From the NCBI GenBank assembly GCA_030533445.1, contig CM060064.1, forward strand, positions 18,986,126-19,050,125: a stretch of 64,000 nt of DNA, in the 5' to 3' direction. Made by a program: the position numbers and the translations under genes. Source of the stretch: Cyprinodon diabolis (lineage: Eukaryota > Chordata > Actinopteri > Cyprinodontiformes > Cyprinodontidae). This document shows, piece by piece, positions 12,606 through 22,895 of the stretch. Position 1 is the first letter of the stretch. Each line of letters opens with the position of its first letter. The notes beneath the pieces were generated by a model, which worked only from the letters and a program-made list of their open reading frames with translations, had not been told where the DNA came from and ran no database searches.

Positions 12606-14689
12606 TAAATGCATTCAAATTGCATTCAAATTTGGTTGTAGAGTGAAAAAATGTATAAAGTTTATTTCGGAATAATTTCATTAAAATTTCAAGTTATTTT
12701 AATATTGTCTTCAAAGAGTTTACAAAGAAACAGGTATGCCACAGCCTTGCATATCTAATATGAACTGAAAATAAAATTGTATTTTCCCTTTAAGCCCGTC
12801 ATCTTTGCTTTATGGTGACATGTTGTATTTTTTATGTCTGTGATTCCTGTTTGCCAAAATTAAGGGATAAGCTAGATTGGGTTTGACCAAGTTAAGAATT
12901 TTTTTAGCAGAGCTGGGAGTAGCTCTGCGCCTCCTGAGAGTTCAACAAAAGAATCTTTAAAAAAATGCTGCAAGTGGGCTTTGCTGAAACTTTAGTGTTT
13001 GTCAATCAAAAACTATGCTGAATAATATCCCCAATAATTACAAAGTATGCAGAGACATTTTCCAAATATAAATGAGCCCATATGTTTGCAAAATGTGAAC
13101 AGAGAGTTTTGATTTGTTTGACATTCTCAAATGCCACAGAGCCATCTCAGCACTTATCTTTGTGATAGAAATGTGCCGACCCCAGCAAAAATAGGTCCCT
13201 GAGAAATGAGAATGACTTTTACCTTATCCATCATATTGTGTTAAGTAAGCATTAGGAATCGCATGCTGGAAATGCAAAAAAAATATATCTTGAGTATACT
13301 TACTTTTCTATCTTAGCATGCCAGTCAAAAATAGTCTTTAAAATTACACAAACATATCGATTTTCACTCAAATCTACTTAGTTGTACAGACCAAATCATC
13401 AAAAAATCTAAATAAAATCTTTTTATTAGCCTTTTTTATCAGTCACAAAATGTATTCAGCAACAGTAAATACTATGTTTTCTCCTTGCTATCTCTGCTAA
13501 CATGATGATGGCAGCGTGCACTAATCTTGTAAAGTCACCCTTTAAAAGGGAACAGTTGGAAGAAGGGGCTGATAGAAAAGGAGCTGGACAGACGGCTCTG
13601 TACAGGATTGAATCCAGACTTGGAGTTGCCCCTGTCCATATCCAATGTAAGGTTATAGGAATATCATAATCCCTCCTCTGAGCTCCTTTGCGAGGAAGAT
13701 GATGACTAAATTTCCAGTGTCTTATCACACACTCCCAGACTGGAACTAGTACAAGGGGTTCTGAGGGAGGAACCCAGCATGAAAAGTGCTGAGGATGAGA
13801 TGATCAGATTAGCGGTGGCTATTGGATTTGTTTGTGGTGGTTGCAATCGGAGTGAAGCAGGCGTTGTTCAAAATGCCCATGGAGATGCAAAGCCTCCACC
13901 GATCCTTTCACCCATAAAAAATAAATAAATACTCCTCTTGGGGGCTTTTCAGGAGTGTTGTGTGGGGTGCTCCTGCAGGGGTGGGTGGGGGCTGAATTGG
14001 GGGAGAGAATAAATTTAACACTTCAGGGGCTTGAACAGGGAGGGGGTAGTTTAGTATTTTATCAGGTGGGTGGATGCTGGACCGCTTCACGCAGTGAGAC
14101 AAGTGGGATTGACTGATGGTATTCAGCAGAAAGCAGGGCTGCTTGATGGCTGCCTGCGAGGCAGATGCTGTGGCGGTAGGCTCTTCAGAAACCTTACCTG
14201 AGGCACAGCGGGTATTGTGGATTCAGAAATGTCTCCTGTACCAGGCATGCCATGTGCGGGGCTGGATTGGGGAGGAGACAACAGGCAGCTCTCAAAATGC
14301 CTTGAAGGCAGCTAGGAGAAAAAGTGGTGAATAAAAAAAAAGGAAAAGCGAGTTGGCTTTAGTTAGAGGTATTTTTTCCTTTATACCCAGATAGTGCAGC
14401 CCCAGAAAGTATGTCATTGTTCAATTAGATAGCAAAGACATCTAAGTAAAAGAAGATTACATATAGAAAAGATGTCTCCAAAGCTTCAGTGGCAGTATCA
14501 ATCACTGTAATAACTGTAGGATAGATTCTTAATGATGATGAAGTAAATACTGTACACCTGGAGGTGGAAAGGAGGCTTTTTCAAAGGAAATACCTTTTGG
14601 ACTTTAAAAAGCTATTTGTAGATTTATCAGTGAAAATAAATAATTTATTAGAGGACAGTAAACTAGTCTTTGATATATGATTTTCTTAT
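12606..14689. other. Unassigned stretch
   Basis: No gene recognised. The part from about 13480 to 14340 is higher in GC, lacks repeat signatures and has a pale resemblance to constrained non-coding sequence. The open frames in it (13456-13728, 13908-14102, 14116-14334) show no domains. Confidence 0.35.
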
Positions 14690-15790
14690 TTACAGCTGTA
14701 ATTTACAGCAATGTAAAAATATAACATTAACACAATTCATGTTAAAATCACAAAGCTATATGTATTGTATGGGGATTTTATGTGACAGACTAAGCAACAT
14801 ATTCCAAAAAAGTGAACACAGTAATTGCAGGGTTTGGTTTAGTGCAAGGACAGGGATATTTTAATCTACAAATTTCCTAACTGAAAAATAATTGTCCCAT
14901 AACTTTTAACCCTGATAAAATTATTCTCAAAAATAATAACCGAAATCGGCTGATGTTTTTATCTCTCTGTTAGCTTAGTATATAGTGTGCAGAGTTAATT
15001 TTCAGCAGGAGTACAACTGTTCTTTAAGGTCTTGGATTTTTGGTATAGAACAAATATCATCATGAAGAACAAGCAACACAGCAGATTGGAAAGGAAGGAA
15101 ATTGTTATGAATTGACATTGGATTATAGTTCTAAAACAATTTTTTATTCTTTAAACATCCCACAAAATGAGGTTTTTATCATCAGCCAGGAATCCATGGC
15201 AAAAAGGAGCAATAGTAGGAAAAGCAAAAAAATTCATATGGTTACTTTAGAGTAAAGACACAATGCTAAGGTGGTTATTTTATTAGTGGTGGAGTCTGTA
15301 GATCGTTTTTTTTCTCATACATATATTTTGTTTCTTTTTACTTATAAAGCTGGTCAGAGTTAAACACAATGTGTATGGAGCTAAATACAGAGCAATACTG
15401 GACAAAAAACATTTTTAAGAGGCAGTCTCAAACTCCACTGCTTATTGGCATTTATGTGAGTCTGCTGTGTTGAAGCTAAGATAGATCTAAAGCTCGAGAA
15501 AATTGCCCCTGAAGGACTTGGAGTTTGGAAACCTTGAGATCTATCTAAATACTTAAAGGACAAAATCTCTAGTTTTACAGTCCAAACTACAAAAGATACA
15601 AGAATTTTCTGCCAATTTCAATAAAGGTTCATTCAATAGGGGGAGATGAATACAAAATCACATCTGAATTTTTTAGATTTGTATTTGGTAAAGATTTTAC
15701 AAGCTATGCATAATTTTTTGTTCACATCACAGTTAGATATTACATTGTGTTGGTGTATGACATAAAACCCATATTCATCATGTTTACATT
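14690..15790. repeat. Degraded Tc1-like element: two inverted ends about 1.1 kb apart
   Basis: The left end near 14690-14800 contains GGGGATTTTATGTGACAGAC. The right end near 15620-15775 contains, on the complement, GGGTTTTATGTCATACACCA followed by ACACAATGTAATA. Both match the terminal-repeat consensus I recall for the abundant teleost Tc1-like family, in opposite orientation and at the spacing expected for one internally decayed copy. No transposase frame survives between them. They could instead be two unrelated fragments. Confidence 0.5.
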
Positions 15791-16761
15791 TTTTTATGTA
15801 AAGAGACAGGACTTTAGAAGGTTCAACGGCCACTGCATACTAATGCATAACACAAGAAAAAAGATGGATGTTTTAAGAAAGGCCACAAAACATGTCTGTT
15901 GTACAACAGCTGAGAAAAATTTAGACTGTAAAGCAATCAGCTTTAAAATGCACATCTGCCAGGCCTAAATGCACTGCTCCCATGGGAATCCTAGTATTGC
16001 AAGACATTTCCCACATGTTTTAATTTTGTTAAGTGGATCAAAAAGGATGTCAATACTGGTCTGCACCACTCGCTGTGAATAACTTGCGCAAACATCAAAC
16101 AAGGACGTTCCTTATATGACATAATACAGCAGTGTGCTTTGTACCCCAAAGCCAGGTCATTTCAATAGAGTAAAAGCCACTGAGTCAGCTCGGCGAGACA
16201 ATGTCGATAAGGTAATGGCATAAATCAATAGCACAGATTTGGGCCAGATCTTAATTAAAGAAACAGCTGCTGACACAAATGATGTTTTCAATGTATTGAT
16301 ATGGTGTGGGGCAAAGGGTGGCTCGGCCATGGCAGAGAACCTGATCAATGTGTTTAACATTAGCATTCCTTTTCATCATGTACCAAGATCACTTAATTTC
16401 CCTGCTGTTCTTCTTGTTCTATCACTCTACTATTCTCTCCCACCTTCTGGGTACCTTATGAGGATCATCTGAGGCTGTACTCATGTCTTCCAAAGCCTGA
16501 CAAGGTGAAAATGAAGGTTAACAAGGTTGGGCTTTTATGTTTTATAAATTTCTTCTTGTCATTTTGAGGTGGACTGAAGAACAACCAAAGACAATATTAA
16601 GGCCACTAAGTCCAGAATCCCTCCATCGCTTTGAAGAAAATCAATTATCTGTCACTTATAAAGAATTTCTGTTATGCGCTTAGTCAACTTTCAAGGAATT
16701 ATTTTATTCACTAAATACAAAAAGTTAAATACATTTTTGCAGACATGATTGTTTTTTTCTC
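15791..16761. other. Unassigned stretch
   Basis: No gene, repeat or RNA recognised. It runs directly up to the target duplication of the LTR retrotransposon. Confidence 0.4.
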
Positions 16762-16766
16762 CTTAC
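16762..16766. repeat. Target-site duplication of the LTR retrotransposon, left copy
   Basis: CTTAC lies immediately outside the left LTR and is repeated exactly at 23584-23588 outside the right LTR. A 5-bp duplication is typical of Ty3/gypsy integrases. The undisturbed copies argue for a simple, recent insertion. Confidence 0.95.
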
Positions 16767-16878
16767 TGTGAGAAAGGGGCTTCTCCACCCCCAGCTCATG
16801 TCAGGACTGGCCCTCACCAATAAAGGTCAAAGAAGACGGAAACTAGGCAACTGAAAATATCGTGAAGACGGGTGCGTA

Positions 16879-16884
16879 TTTATT
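16879..16884 (-). terminator. Poly(A) signal AATAAA in the 3' LTR
   Basis: TTTATT on the plus strand reads AATAAA on the minus strand, about 110 bp before the outer LTR end. This is a suitable place for the R/U5 boundary of an LTR retrotransposon transcript. The same signal recurs at 22673-22678 in the 5' LTR. Confidence 0.6.
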
Positions 16885-17650
16885 TACAGTGCGGAAGTGA
16901 GCATACAAAAATATGAGAAACAAAAAAAAAAAACTGAATAAACGCAAAAGAAAACCGGCCTCAATCAGGCAACACAAAATATAAACTATAACCAAGACTT
17001 TAAATACAAACTTCCTTGCACTTACTTTTCCCTTAAACAGAGCCTCACAGCAAGCGTGTGTTCAGCTCACCCTCTCTCACTAGAATGAAAAAGCCCTGCC
17101 CTTTTAAAAGGCTTACAATCTCCAACTGACATCTAATTGGCTCAGAAATCAACCAATAGGAAAATAATGTTACAAAAAGTATTAAAACACACTTTTAAAT
17201 CCCCATACAAAATATCATAATATTCCCAAACCAACGATATAAATACTAGAAATGACACAGACAATATTTACACTCATACATGTTTGCAATCCAGCAATAC
17301 AATAATATTTTCCCCAAAACATTCAACTTCCGGGTGCCAAAAGCTCTCTCCACTGCCAGATCAGTGTATAAGAACTTTGGTTCCGAGAGGCTCTGGTTTC
17401 CTCCCGGACCTGATTGTTGACGCACCAGAATGTGAGTAGAGCGGAATGTTTGAATGTAACGTGGGGGTTATTGCAATGCGTGTGGATTACGGTGTCGAGA
17501 CAACGGGTACCGCGCTGCTCGCTAAGATGGTGAGTAACTGAATGTTCGGACCGAATGTACATACTATTTTGCGTGTGTGTCATCTTGCGCTAGCCGCGGT
17601 AAAGAGGAAACTTGTAATGAGCAAATGTTTGGCAGGCTACAGGTGCTACG

Positions 17651-17662
17651 TGCGCATGCGCA
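17651..17662. promoter_or_regulatory. NRF1-type palindrome in LTR U3 (3' LTR copy)
   Basis: TGCGCATGCGCA is a perfect 12-bp palindrome and an exact fit to the NRF1 consensus YGCGCAYGCGCR. It lies in U3, next to a GTGTGTGTGT run. The same site is present at 23445-23456 in the promoter-bearing 5' LTR. Binding is inferred from the motif only. Confidence 0.5.
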
Positions 17663-17764
17663 TGTGTGTGTGTGAATGAGAGTGTCTGTGAGTGTCGGCG
17701 AGTTCTGTGAGTGTAGGCGAGTGTAGGTAGTGGCGTTTCTGTGAAAAATGTAGTTATGATGTAA

Positions 17765-20700
17765 TTACCATCCCTGGTCATTTTTCACATTTCCTCCCCC
17801 TTCGGTTGGCTCGCCATCCTGGCGAGACAGGAAGTCTGCTACCGGGTTTTCTGACCCCGCCCTGTATTTCACCGTGAACCTGAAGGGTTGCAAAGAGAGA
17901 AACCAACGTGTAATACGTGCATTAGAGTCTTTCATCCTCCCTAGCCATTGCAACGCTCTGTGGTCAGTCTCTAGCAAAAAGTCTCTGCCCAACAGGTAAT
18001 ACTTGAATGTCTCTAGTGCCCATTTCACGGCAAGGCACTCAAGCTCCACCACTGAGTACCTTGTTTCCCGGGGGAAAAGCTTCCGGCTAATGTAAGCCAC
18101 CGGCCTCTGTTGCTCTGCCTCCCCCTGGAGAAGGACTGCCCCCAGCCCAACCCCAGAGGCATCCGTCTGCACAGTAAAAGTCTGCTCAAAGTCTGGACTC
18201 TGCAGCACAGGCTCACAAATCAGAGCCCCTTTCAAATCCTGGAAGGCCTGCTCCTGCACCTCCCCCCACTCCACTTTCGCCGACCCCGACTTTCGAGTCA
18301 GGTCAGTGAGGGGTGCAGCCCGGGCGGCAAAGTTCGGAATGAACCTCCGATACCACCCGGCAAGGCCCAGGAAAGAGCGGATGTCCTTCTTGGTCCGTGG
18401 TCGCGGGCAGTCTCGGACCGCCTCGACCTTGTCCTTCTGCGGCTTGATCACCCCATTGCCAATGATATGGCCCAGGTAACGAACCTCCTGCTGGGCCAGG
18501 GAACATTTCTTAGGGTGGACGGTCAAGCCAGCCTCGCTGATGCGCCGGAACACCTGGGCCAGGTGTTGGAGGTGCTCCCCCCAGGTGGCGCTCCATACCA
18601 CGACGTCGTCAAGGTAAGCTGCGGCGAAGCCCCCCATGCCCTCCAGGACATGGTCCATGAGTCTTTGGAAGGTCGCCGGTGCCCCCTGCAGGCCAAAGGG
18701 CATGGTTGTGAACTGGTACAGGCTTTGAGGGGTGCGAAAGGCAGTGTATTGCTTTGCCCCCTCGGCCATCGGCACCTGCCAATAACCCCTGCAGAGGTCA
18801 AGGGTCGTGATGTACGACGCCCTCCCAAGCCCCTCGATCAAGTCGTCCAGTCTGGGCATTGGGTAGGCGTCGAATGTAGACTGAGAGTTCAATTGTCTAA
18901 AATCAATACAAAAGCGGATGCTGCCATCCTTCTTTGGGACCAGCACCACCGGACTGCTCCAACTGCTGCTGGACCGCTCAATGACCCCCAGCTGCTTCAT
19001 GACATCCAGCTCCTCCTGCAGAGCAGGTAGCAACCGCTCTGGGATGCGGTACATCCTCTGCCGCACTGGATTAGTGTCTTTAAGCTGGAGGTCATGCTCC
19101 ACCAAGGACGTGCGCCCAGGCTGCTCGGAAAACAGGCCAGGCGGGATGATGGCCTGCAACTCCTCTGCTTGCTGCACTGTCAGGTGGGAGACATCCGGGT
19201 CAGTTGGTGCAGCAGCTGCAGGGAAGAACTGCTCCTGCGGCTCCACATCACCCTCCACGTCCTGCACCAGGAGCTGCAGGCTGGGCGTCCCCCGTTCATG
19301 CCACTCCTTTAGCAGGTTAATGTGGAAGGCCTGCTTGCCCTTTCGTCGTCCCGGCATCTCCACCTCGTAGGTCACCGGCCCCAGCTGACGTGCCACGGTG
19401 TAGGGACCTTGCCAGCGGGCCAGCAACTTGTTCTCCGTCGTTGGCAACAGCAAGAGAACCTGCTGCCCTGGTGCGAAGCTCCTCTGCCTCGCCCTCCGGT
19501 CGTACCAGCGTGCCTGGGTCTGCTGGGCCTTGGTCATGTTCTCCTCCACCAAGCTGGCCATCCTCCCCATCTTCTCCTGGATCCTCAGGACATAGGAGAG
19601 CACGCTGTCTGGCTCCTGGAGTTTTGGGGTCACCCAGGTATCACGGAGTAGATCCAGTGGGCCCCGGACCTGGCGCCCATACAGCAACTCAAATGGGGAG
19701 AAACCAGTGGAAGCCTGTGGTACCTCCCTATAGGCGAAAAGGAGGTATGGCAACCACTGGTCCCAGTCTTTGCCGTTCTCTGCTACAAACTTTCGTAGCA
19801 TTGACTTCAGGGTTTGGTTGTATCGTTCCACCAGCCCATCAGTCTGGGGGTGGTAGGGAGTGGTCCGTATCCCCTTAATCCCCAGCAAACTATACACTTG
19901 TCTAAGTGTCTTCGATAGGAATGCGGTGCCTTGGTCTGTCAGTATTTCATGTGGTATGCCTACACGAGATATCAGTTGTAACAGTGCTCTTGCAACTGAC
20001 CCTGCCGTTATCTTTCGAAGGGGGAATGCTTCCGGGTAACGTGTGGCATAATCACACATGACTAGAATGAACCTGTGTCCTGACCTGGTTCTTTCCAAGG
20101 GTCCTACAATGTCCATCCCTATCCTCTGAAATGGAACGCCTATGATGGGAAGTGGTTGCAGAGGAGAGGGTCTAGCCTTGTGTTTGCTAGTGAGTTGGCA
20201 GGTTGAACATGTGCGACAGTATTTCTGAACATCAGTGTAGAGCCCTGGCCAGTGAAAGCGTTGTGCAATTCTCTCTAGGGTCTTAACAGTACCCAAATGC
20301 CCCGCCCAGGGTATATCATGACCGAGACCAAGCACTTTCTCCCTCAGGCATTCCGGCACAACTACCTGCTCTACACTGCCATCTTCAGGTTGGTGGTAGA
20401 GTAGGCCATCTCTCACAAAATAATATTCACCAGTTAGCCCCTTAGCCACACCAGTTTGCACACCATCAATTTCTGTCACCTTAGCAAATGCATCCTTCAA
20501 AGAGTCATCATTCTTCTGCAGATCACTAAGATTATGGGGAGGCTTCCACACATCTTCATCAACAGGTTTCGGCAACTGGCTGACAACCTTATCTGCTGTG
20601 CCTTGCAGCTTAGCACGTCTTCGTTGCCTACGTGTCTTGGGTGTTTTCGTGGCAACAGGGGGGTCAATGTCACACTGGCTATAGGGCAACATCTCACACA

Positions 20701-22471
20701 CTTCTCTCTGTGCTTCTTCCTGAGCATCCTCCTCAGCAAACTGCTTAGCCATGGCCCTTGTTACGACCATGCTAACAGGCACTGATGACAACACCAGATC
20801 AGGCAAAATAAGGACGTCCTGACCTAGCACTACCGGATACCGTAATCCTTGTACAATGCCTGCCCTCAGCAAAAAGGCTTGCCCCTGAACCTCCAGACAA
20901 ATATCTACCACAGGGTACACATGCTCGTCTCCATTCACACAACACACCCTAAGCTGCTCTGCCACCAATACAGCTGACTTATCAATCAGGTGTGGCTGGA
21001 CTAGGGTGTGTGTACTGCCAGTGTCAAGTAGCGCAAATGTGGGCTTGTCATTCACTGTTACAGGAATTGTCTGCACTTTGGATACAGCATCATCTGCTCT
21101 CGGGACATTACAAAAACTGGATCCCTGAGGCTTCCTGTTCGGGCAGTCTCTGGCAATGTGGTTAGGTTTACCACAGTTATGGCATGTAAAAGGCGGCCTA
21201 TGTGTGGTAGTTGCGGGTGTCGGTTGTCTAGGCGGTGGTGTGTAGGGGCGTGTAGGAGGCCTAGGTGATGGGGTGTAAGGGGAAGTGTAGGTGTGGTGCT
21301 GTGGCCTAACCTGACCTAACCCCCTAGGACCAACTCCCCCACCAGGAACCCCAGACTTACCATTGCTGGCTGGTCGGCTGTAGTTCTGGCCCCGGAACAC
21401 CTTCGGACCCGGTCGAGCTGCCAGGAACGCTTCCACAAGTTCAGCTGCCTGCTGGCCAGTGGCTGGGTTGTGCTCCTTAACCCAGACCCGGATTTCAGGA
21501 GCTAGGGTGCGCAGGTACTGCTCCAGGACGAGGATTTCTCCAATCTGCTCCACAGTCTTTCCTGCCGGTCTCACCCACTTCTTGTACAGGTCCATCAGTC
21601 GGTTGTACAGCTCCCGAGGGGTCTCCTCTGCTCGCACCTCTGGCTCCCGGAAACGCTGCCGGTACGTCTCGCCGTTGATTTCATACTTGGTGAGGATTGC
21701 TGCCCTCACTTTGTCATAGTCCAAGGTGTCATTCATGTCCATCGCAACATAGGCTGCACGGGCCCGTCCCGTCAGGTACGGGACCAAGTAGATGGCCCAG
21801 TCTGCCCTCGGCCACCTGTAGGCCATGGCCAGTCTTTCAAATGTTGTCAGATATTGTTCAATATCGTCTCCTTCTTCCAGTTTTGGCACTGCTGCCCTCG
21901 TCCAGGACACAGGAGTCAGTGTGGCTGGACCCATCGCAGAGGGTGGTGCTGCTTGCTGTGCTGCTTGCTGTGCTGGAGGCTGCGTTGGTGCAGGAGCTGC
22001 TGGCGCTGGAGCTGCTGCTGCTGCTGGTGCGGCGGCTGGTGCGGGAGCTTCTACTGCTGGCGCCACTGTTGCTGGTGTTGCTGCAGGTACCTGGAAACCT
22101 GGCGGTGGCCCCACTGGGTTGTGTTGAAGTCTCAGCTGTAGCAGAGCCCCATCGCCGTCATCATCTGGCTGCTGATGCTGCCCCTCACTTGCCTTTCGTC
22201 GCTCTCTCTCCAGCTCGTCGTGCACATTGTTGAGCTGAATCTGGACGCTGCGCCATCTCAGTTCTTGCTTTTGTGCCTCACTTCGCTGGGCCAGCATCGA
22301 CTTCTGTAGCAGGCTGTACAGCGCTGTCATGTCCAGGGTCTGTGGCGCACCATCTGCTCCGCCCATGGCTCCGCCCACGGCTCCTCCGGTCTTCTCACCA
22401 GCATCATGCTCCTCCACCTCTTCGGCTGTCAACTCCTCCACAGGGTCTTGGGGTAGACGCCGATACGCCAT
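17765..22471 (-). CDS. Gag-protease-integrase-reverse transcriptase-RNase H polyprotein (Gmr1-type)
   Basis: This single 1568-residue frame makes the virus-like-particle proteins and enzymes of the retrotransposon. Numbering is from the ATG at 22471, which has A at -3 and G at +4. The open frame continues upstream through the PBS, but only a GTG is available there. Domains: a coiled-coil-prone segment at 54-95; an Ala/Pro-rich linker at 113-178; a capsid region with a SCAN-like part at about 270-353; a CCHC knuckle at 430-443; protease LLDTGS with Asp483; the integrase zinc site H718/H725/C755/C758 and D787, D846, E882 (DD35E); a GPY module at 1022-1024; reverse transcriptase with D1225 and YLDD at 1286-1289; RNase H with D1437 and D1503. 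Gag and Pol are in one frame with no stop or frameshift between them. The last seven codons lie inside the 3' LTR. No disruption is visible. Confidence 0.95.
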   Translation of the reverse strand: MAYRRLPQDPVEELTAEEVEEHDAGEKTGGAVGGAMGGADGAPQTLDMTALYSLLQKSMLAQRSEAQKQELRWRSVQIQLNNVHDELERERRKASEGQHQQPDDDGDGALLQLRLQHNPVGPPPGFQVPAATPATVAPAVEAPAPAAAPAAAAAPAPAAPAPTQPPAQQAAQQAAPPSAMGPATLTPVSWTRAAVPKLEEGDDIEQYLTTFERLAMAYRWPRADWAIYLVPYLTGRARAAYVAMDMNDTLDYDKVRAAILTKYEINGETYRQRFREPEVRAEETPRELYNRLMDLYKKWVRPAGKTVEQIGEILVLEQYLRTLAPEIRVWVKEHNPATGQQAAELVEAFLAARPGPKVFRGQNYSRPASNGKSGVPGGGVGPRGLGQVRPQHHTYTSPYTPSPRPPTRPYTPPPRQPTPATTTHRPPFTCHNCGKPNHIARDCPNRKPQGSSFCNVPRADDAVSKVQTIPVTVNDKPTFALLDTGSTHTLVQPHLIDKSAVLVAEQLRVCCVNGDEHVYPVVDICLEVQGQAFLLRAGIVQGLRYPVVLGQDVLILPDLVLSSVPVSMVVTRAMAKQFAEEDAQEEAQREVCEMLPYSQCDIDPPVATKTPKTRRQRRRAKLQGTADKVVSQLPKPVDEDVWKPPHNLSDLQKNDDSLKDAFAKVTEIDGVQTGVAKGLTGEYYFVRDGLLYHQPEDGSVEQVVVPECLREKVLGLGHDIPWAGHLGTVKTLERIAQRFHWPGLYTDVQKYCRTCSTCQLTSKHKARPSPLQPLPIIGVPFQRIGMDIVGPLERTRSGHRFILVMCDYATRYPEAFPLRKITAGSVARALLQLISRVGIPHEILTDQGTAFLSKTLRQVYSLLGIKGIRTTPYHPQTDGLVERYNQTLKSMLRKFVAENGKDWDQWLPYLLFAYREVPQASTGFSPFELLYGRQVRGPLDLLRDTWVTPKLQEPDSVLSYVLRIQEKMGRMASLVEENMTKAQQTQARWYDRRARQRSFAPGQQVLLLLPTTENKLLARWQGPYTVARQLGPVTYEVEMPGRRKGKQAFHINLLKEWHERGTPSLQLLVQDVEGDVEPQEQFFPAAAAPTDPDVSHLTVQQAEELQAIIPPGLFSEQPGRTSLVEHDLQLKDTNPVRQRMYRIPERLLPALQEELDVMKQLGVIERSSSSWSSPVVLVPKKDGSIRFCIDFRQLNSQSTFDAYPMPRLDDLIEGLGRASYITTLDLCRGYWQVPMAEGAKQYTAFRTPQSLYQFTTMPFGLQGAPATFQRLMDHVLEGMGGFAAAYLDDVVVWSATWGEHLQHLAQVFRRISEAGLTVHPKKCSLAQQEVRYLGHIIGNGVIKPQKDKVEAVRDCPRPRTKKDIRSFLGLAGWYRRFIPNFAARAAPLTDLTRKSGSAKVEWGEVQEQAFQDLKGALICEPVLQSPDFEQTFTVQTDASGVGLGAVLLQGEAEQQRPVAYISRKLFPRETRYSVVELECLAVKWALETFKYYLLGRDFLLETDHRALQWLGRMKDSNARITRWFLSLQPFRFTVKYRAGSENPVADFLSRQDGEPTEGGGNVKNDQGW
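17790..17803 (-). promoter_or_regulatory. Polypurine tract (plus-strand DNA primer)
   Basis: On the minus strand, GAAGGGGGAGGAAA abuts the first base of the 3' LTR exactly, as a plus-strand primer must. It is also translated, encoding part of the Glu-Gly-Gly-Gly-Asn tail of the polyprotein, so the tract is constrained by two functions. Confidence 0.9.
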
Positions 22472-22539
22472 ACTTCGTTTGGGCTGAACCCGTCTGCCTG
22501 TTGTCGTCGTCTTCTTCCCCGACTTCTTAGGCGCCACTG

Positions 22540-22593
22540 TCACCACTTCTGAACACCACTTGTGAGAAAGGGGCTTCTCCACCCCCAGCTCAT
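22540..22593 (-). CDS. Short upstream ORF across the LTR/PBS junction
   Basis: The leader of the retrotransposon transcript has an ATG at 22593 that opens a 17-codon frame, beginning Met-Ser-Trp-Gly-Trp, and stopping at TGA 69 bases before the polyprotein ATG. It is in a different frame and spans the end of U5 and the primer binding site. It may reduce translation of the downstream frame. Another tiny frame (ATG CTC ACT ... TAA) lies further upstream near 22699. Whether either is translated is unknown. Confidence 0.35.
   Translation of the reverse strand: MSWGWRSPFLTSGVQKW
22543..22558 (-). promoter_or_regulatory. Candidate primer binding site, tRNA-Leu-like
   Basis: Two bases inside the 5' LTR boundary the minus strand reads TGGTGTTCAGAAGTGG. 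A PBS normally starts TGG, the complement of CCA. The sequence resembles the complement of vertebrate tRNA-Leu 3' ends (TGGTGTCAGAAGTGG) except for one extra T. The primer identity is an inference from memory of tRNA-Leu sequences. Confidence 0.55.
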
Positions 22594-22895
22594 GTCAGGA
22601 CTGGCCCTCACCAATAAAGGTCAAAGAAGACGGAAACTAGGCAACTGAAAATATCGTGAAGACGGGTGCGTATTTATTTACAGTGCGGAAGTGAGCATAC
22701 AAAAATATGAGAAACAAAAAAAAAAAACTGAATAAACGCAAAAGAAAACCGGCCTCAATCAGGCAACACAAAATATAAACTATAACCAAGACTTTAAATA
22801 CAAACTTCCTTGCACTTACTTTTCCCTTAAACAGAGCCTCACAGCAAGCGTGTGTTCAGCTCACCCTCTCTCACTAGAATGAAAAAGCCCTGCCC

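Larger units (their letters stand above)
16767..17789 (-). repeat. 3' LTR of the Gmr1-type element
   Basis: This 1023-bp copy corresponds base for base, at a constant offset of 5794, to the LTR at 22561-23583. Read on the minus strand it begins TGTGAAAAATGACCAGGG and ends CCCCTTTCTCACA. The first 25 bases on the minus strand contain the last 7 codons and the stop of the polyprotein. It carries the poly(A) signal used to end the transcript. Confidence 0.97.

Noticed and set aside
17323..17781. Short minus-strand frames repeated in both LTRs (also 23117-23575)
   Set aside because: They are in LTR U3 and duplicated because the LTR is duplicated. They are low in complexity and not known products.
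18110..19030. 306-residue open frame on the plus strand
   Set aside because: It lies opposite the reverse-transcriptase part of the retrotransposon polyprotein. Its open state follows from the codon composition of the minus-strand gene, and it has no domain.
21697..22233. 178-residue plus-strand frame and its Gly/Ala- and Cys/Trp-rich neighbours
   Set aside because: They are antisense shadows of the Ala/Pro-rich Gag linker.
22472..22582. Start of the polyprotein at 22582
   Set aside because: That codon is GTG. The first ATG in the frame, with good context, is at 22471. The upstream part overlaps the PBS and LTR.
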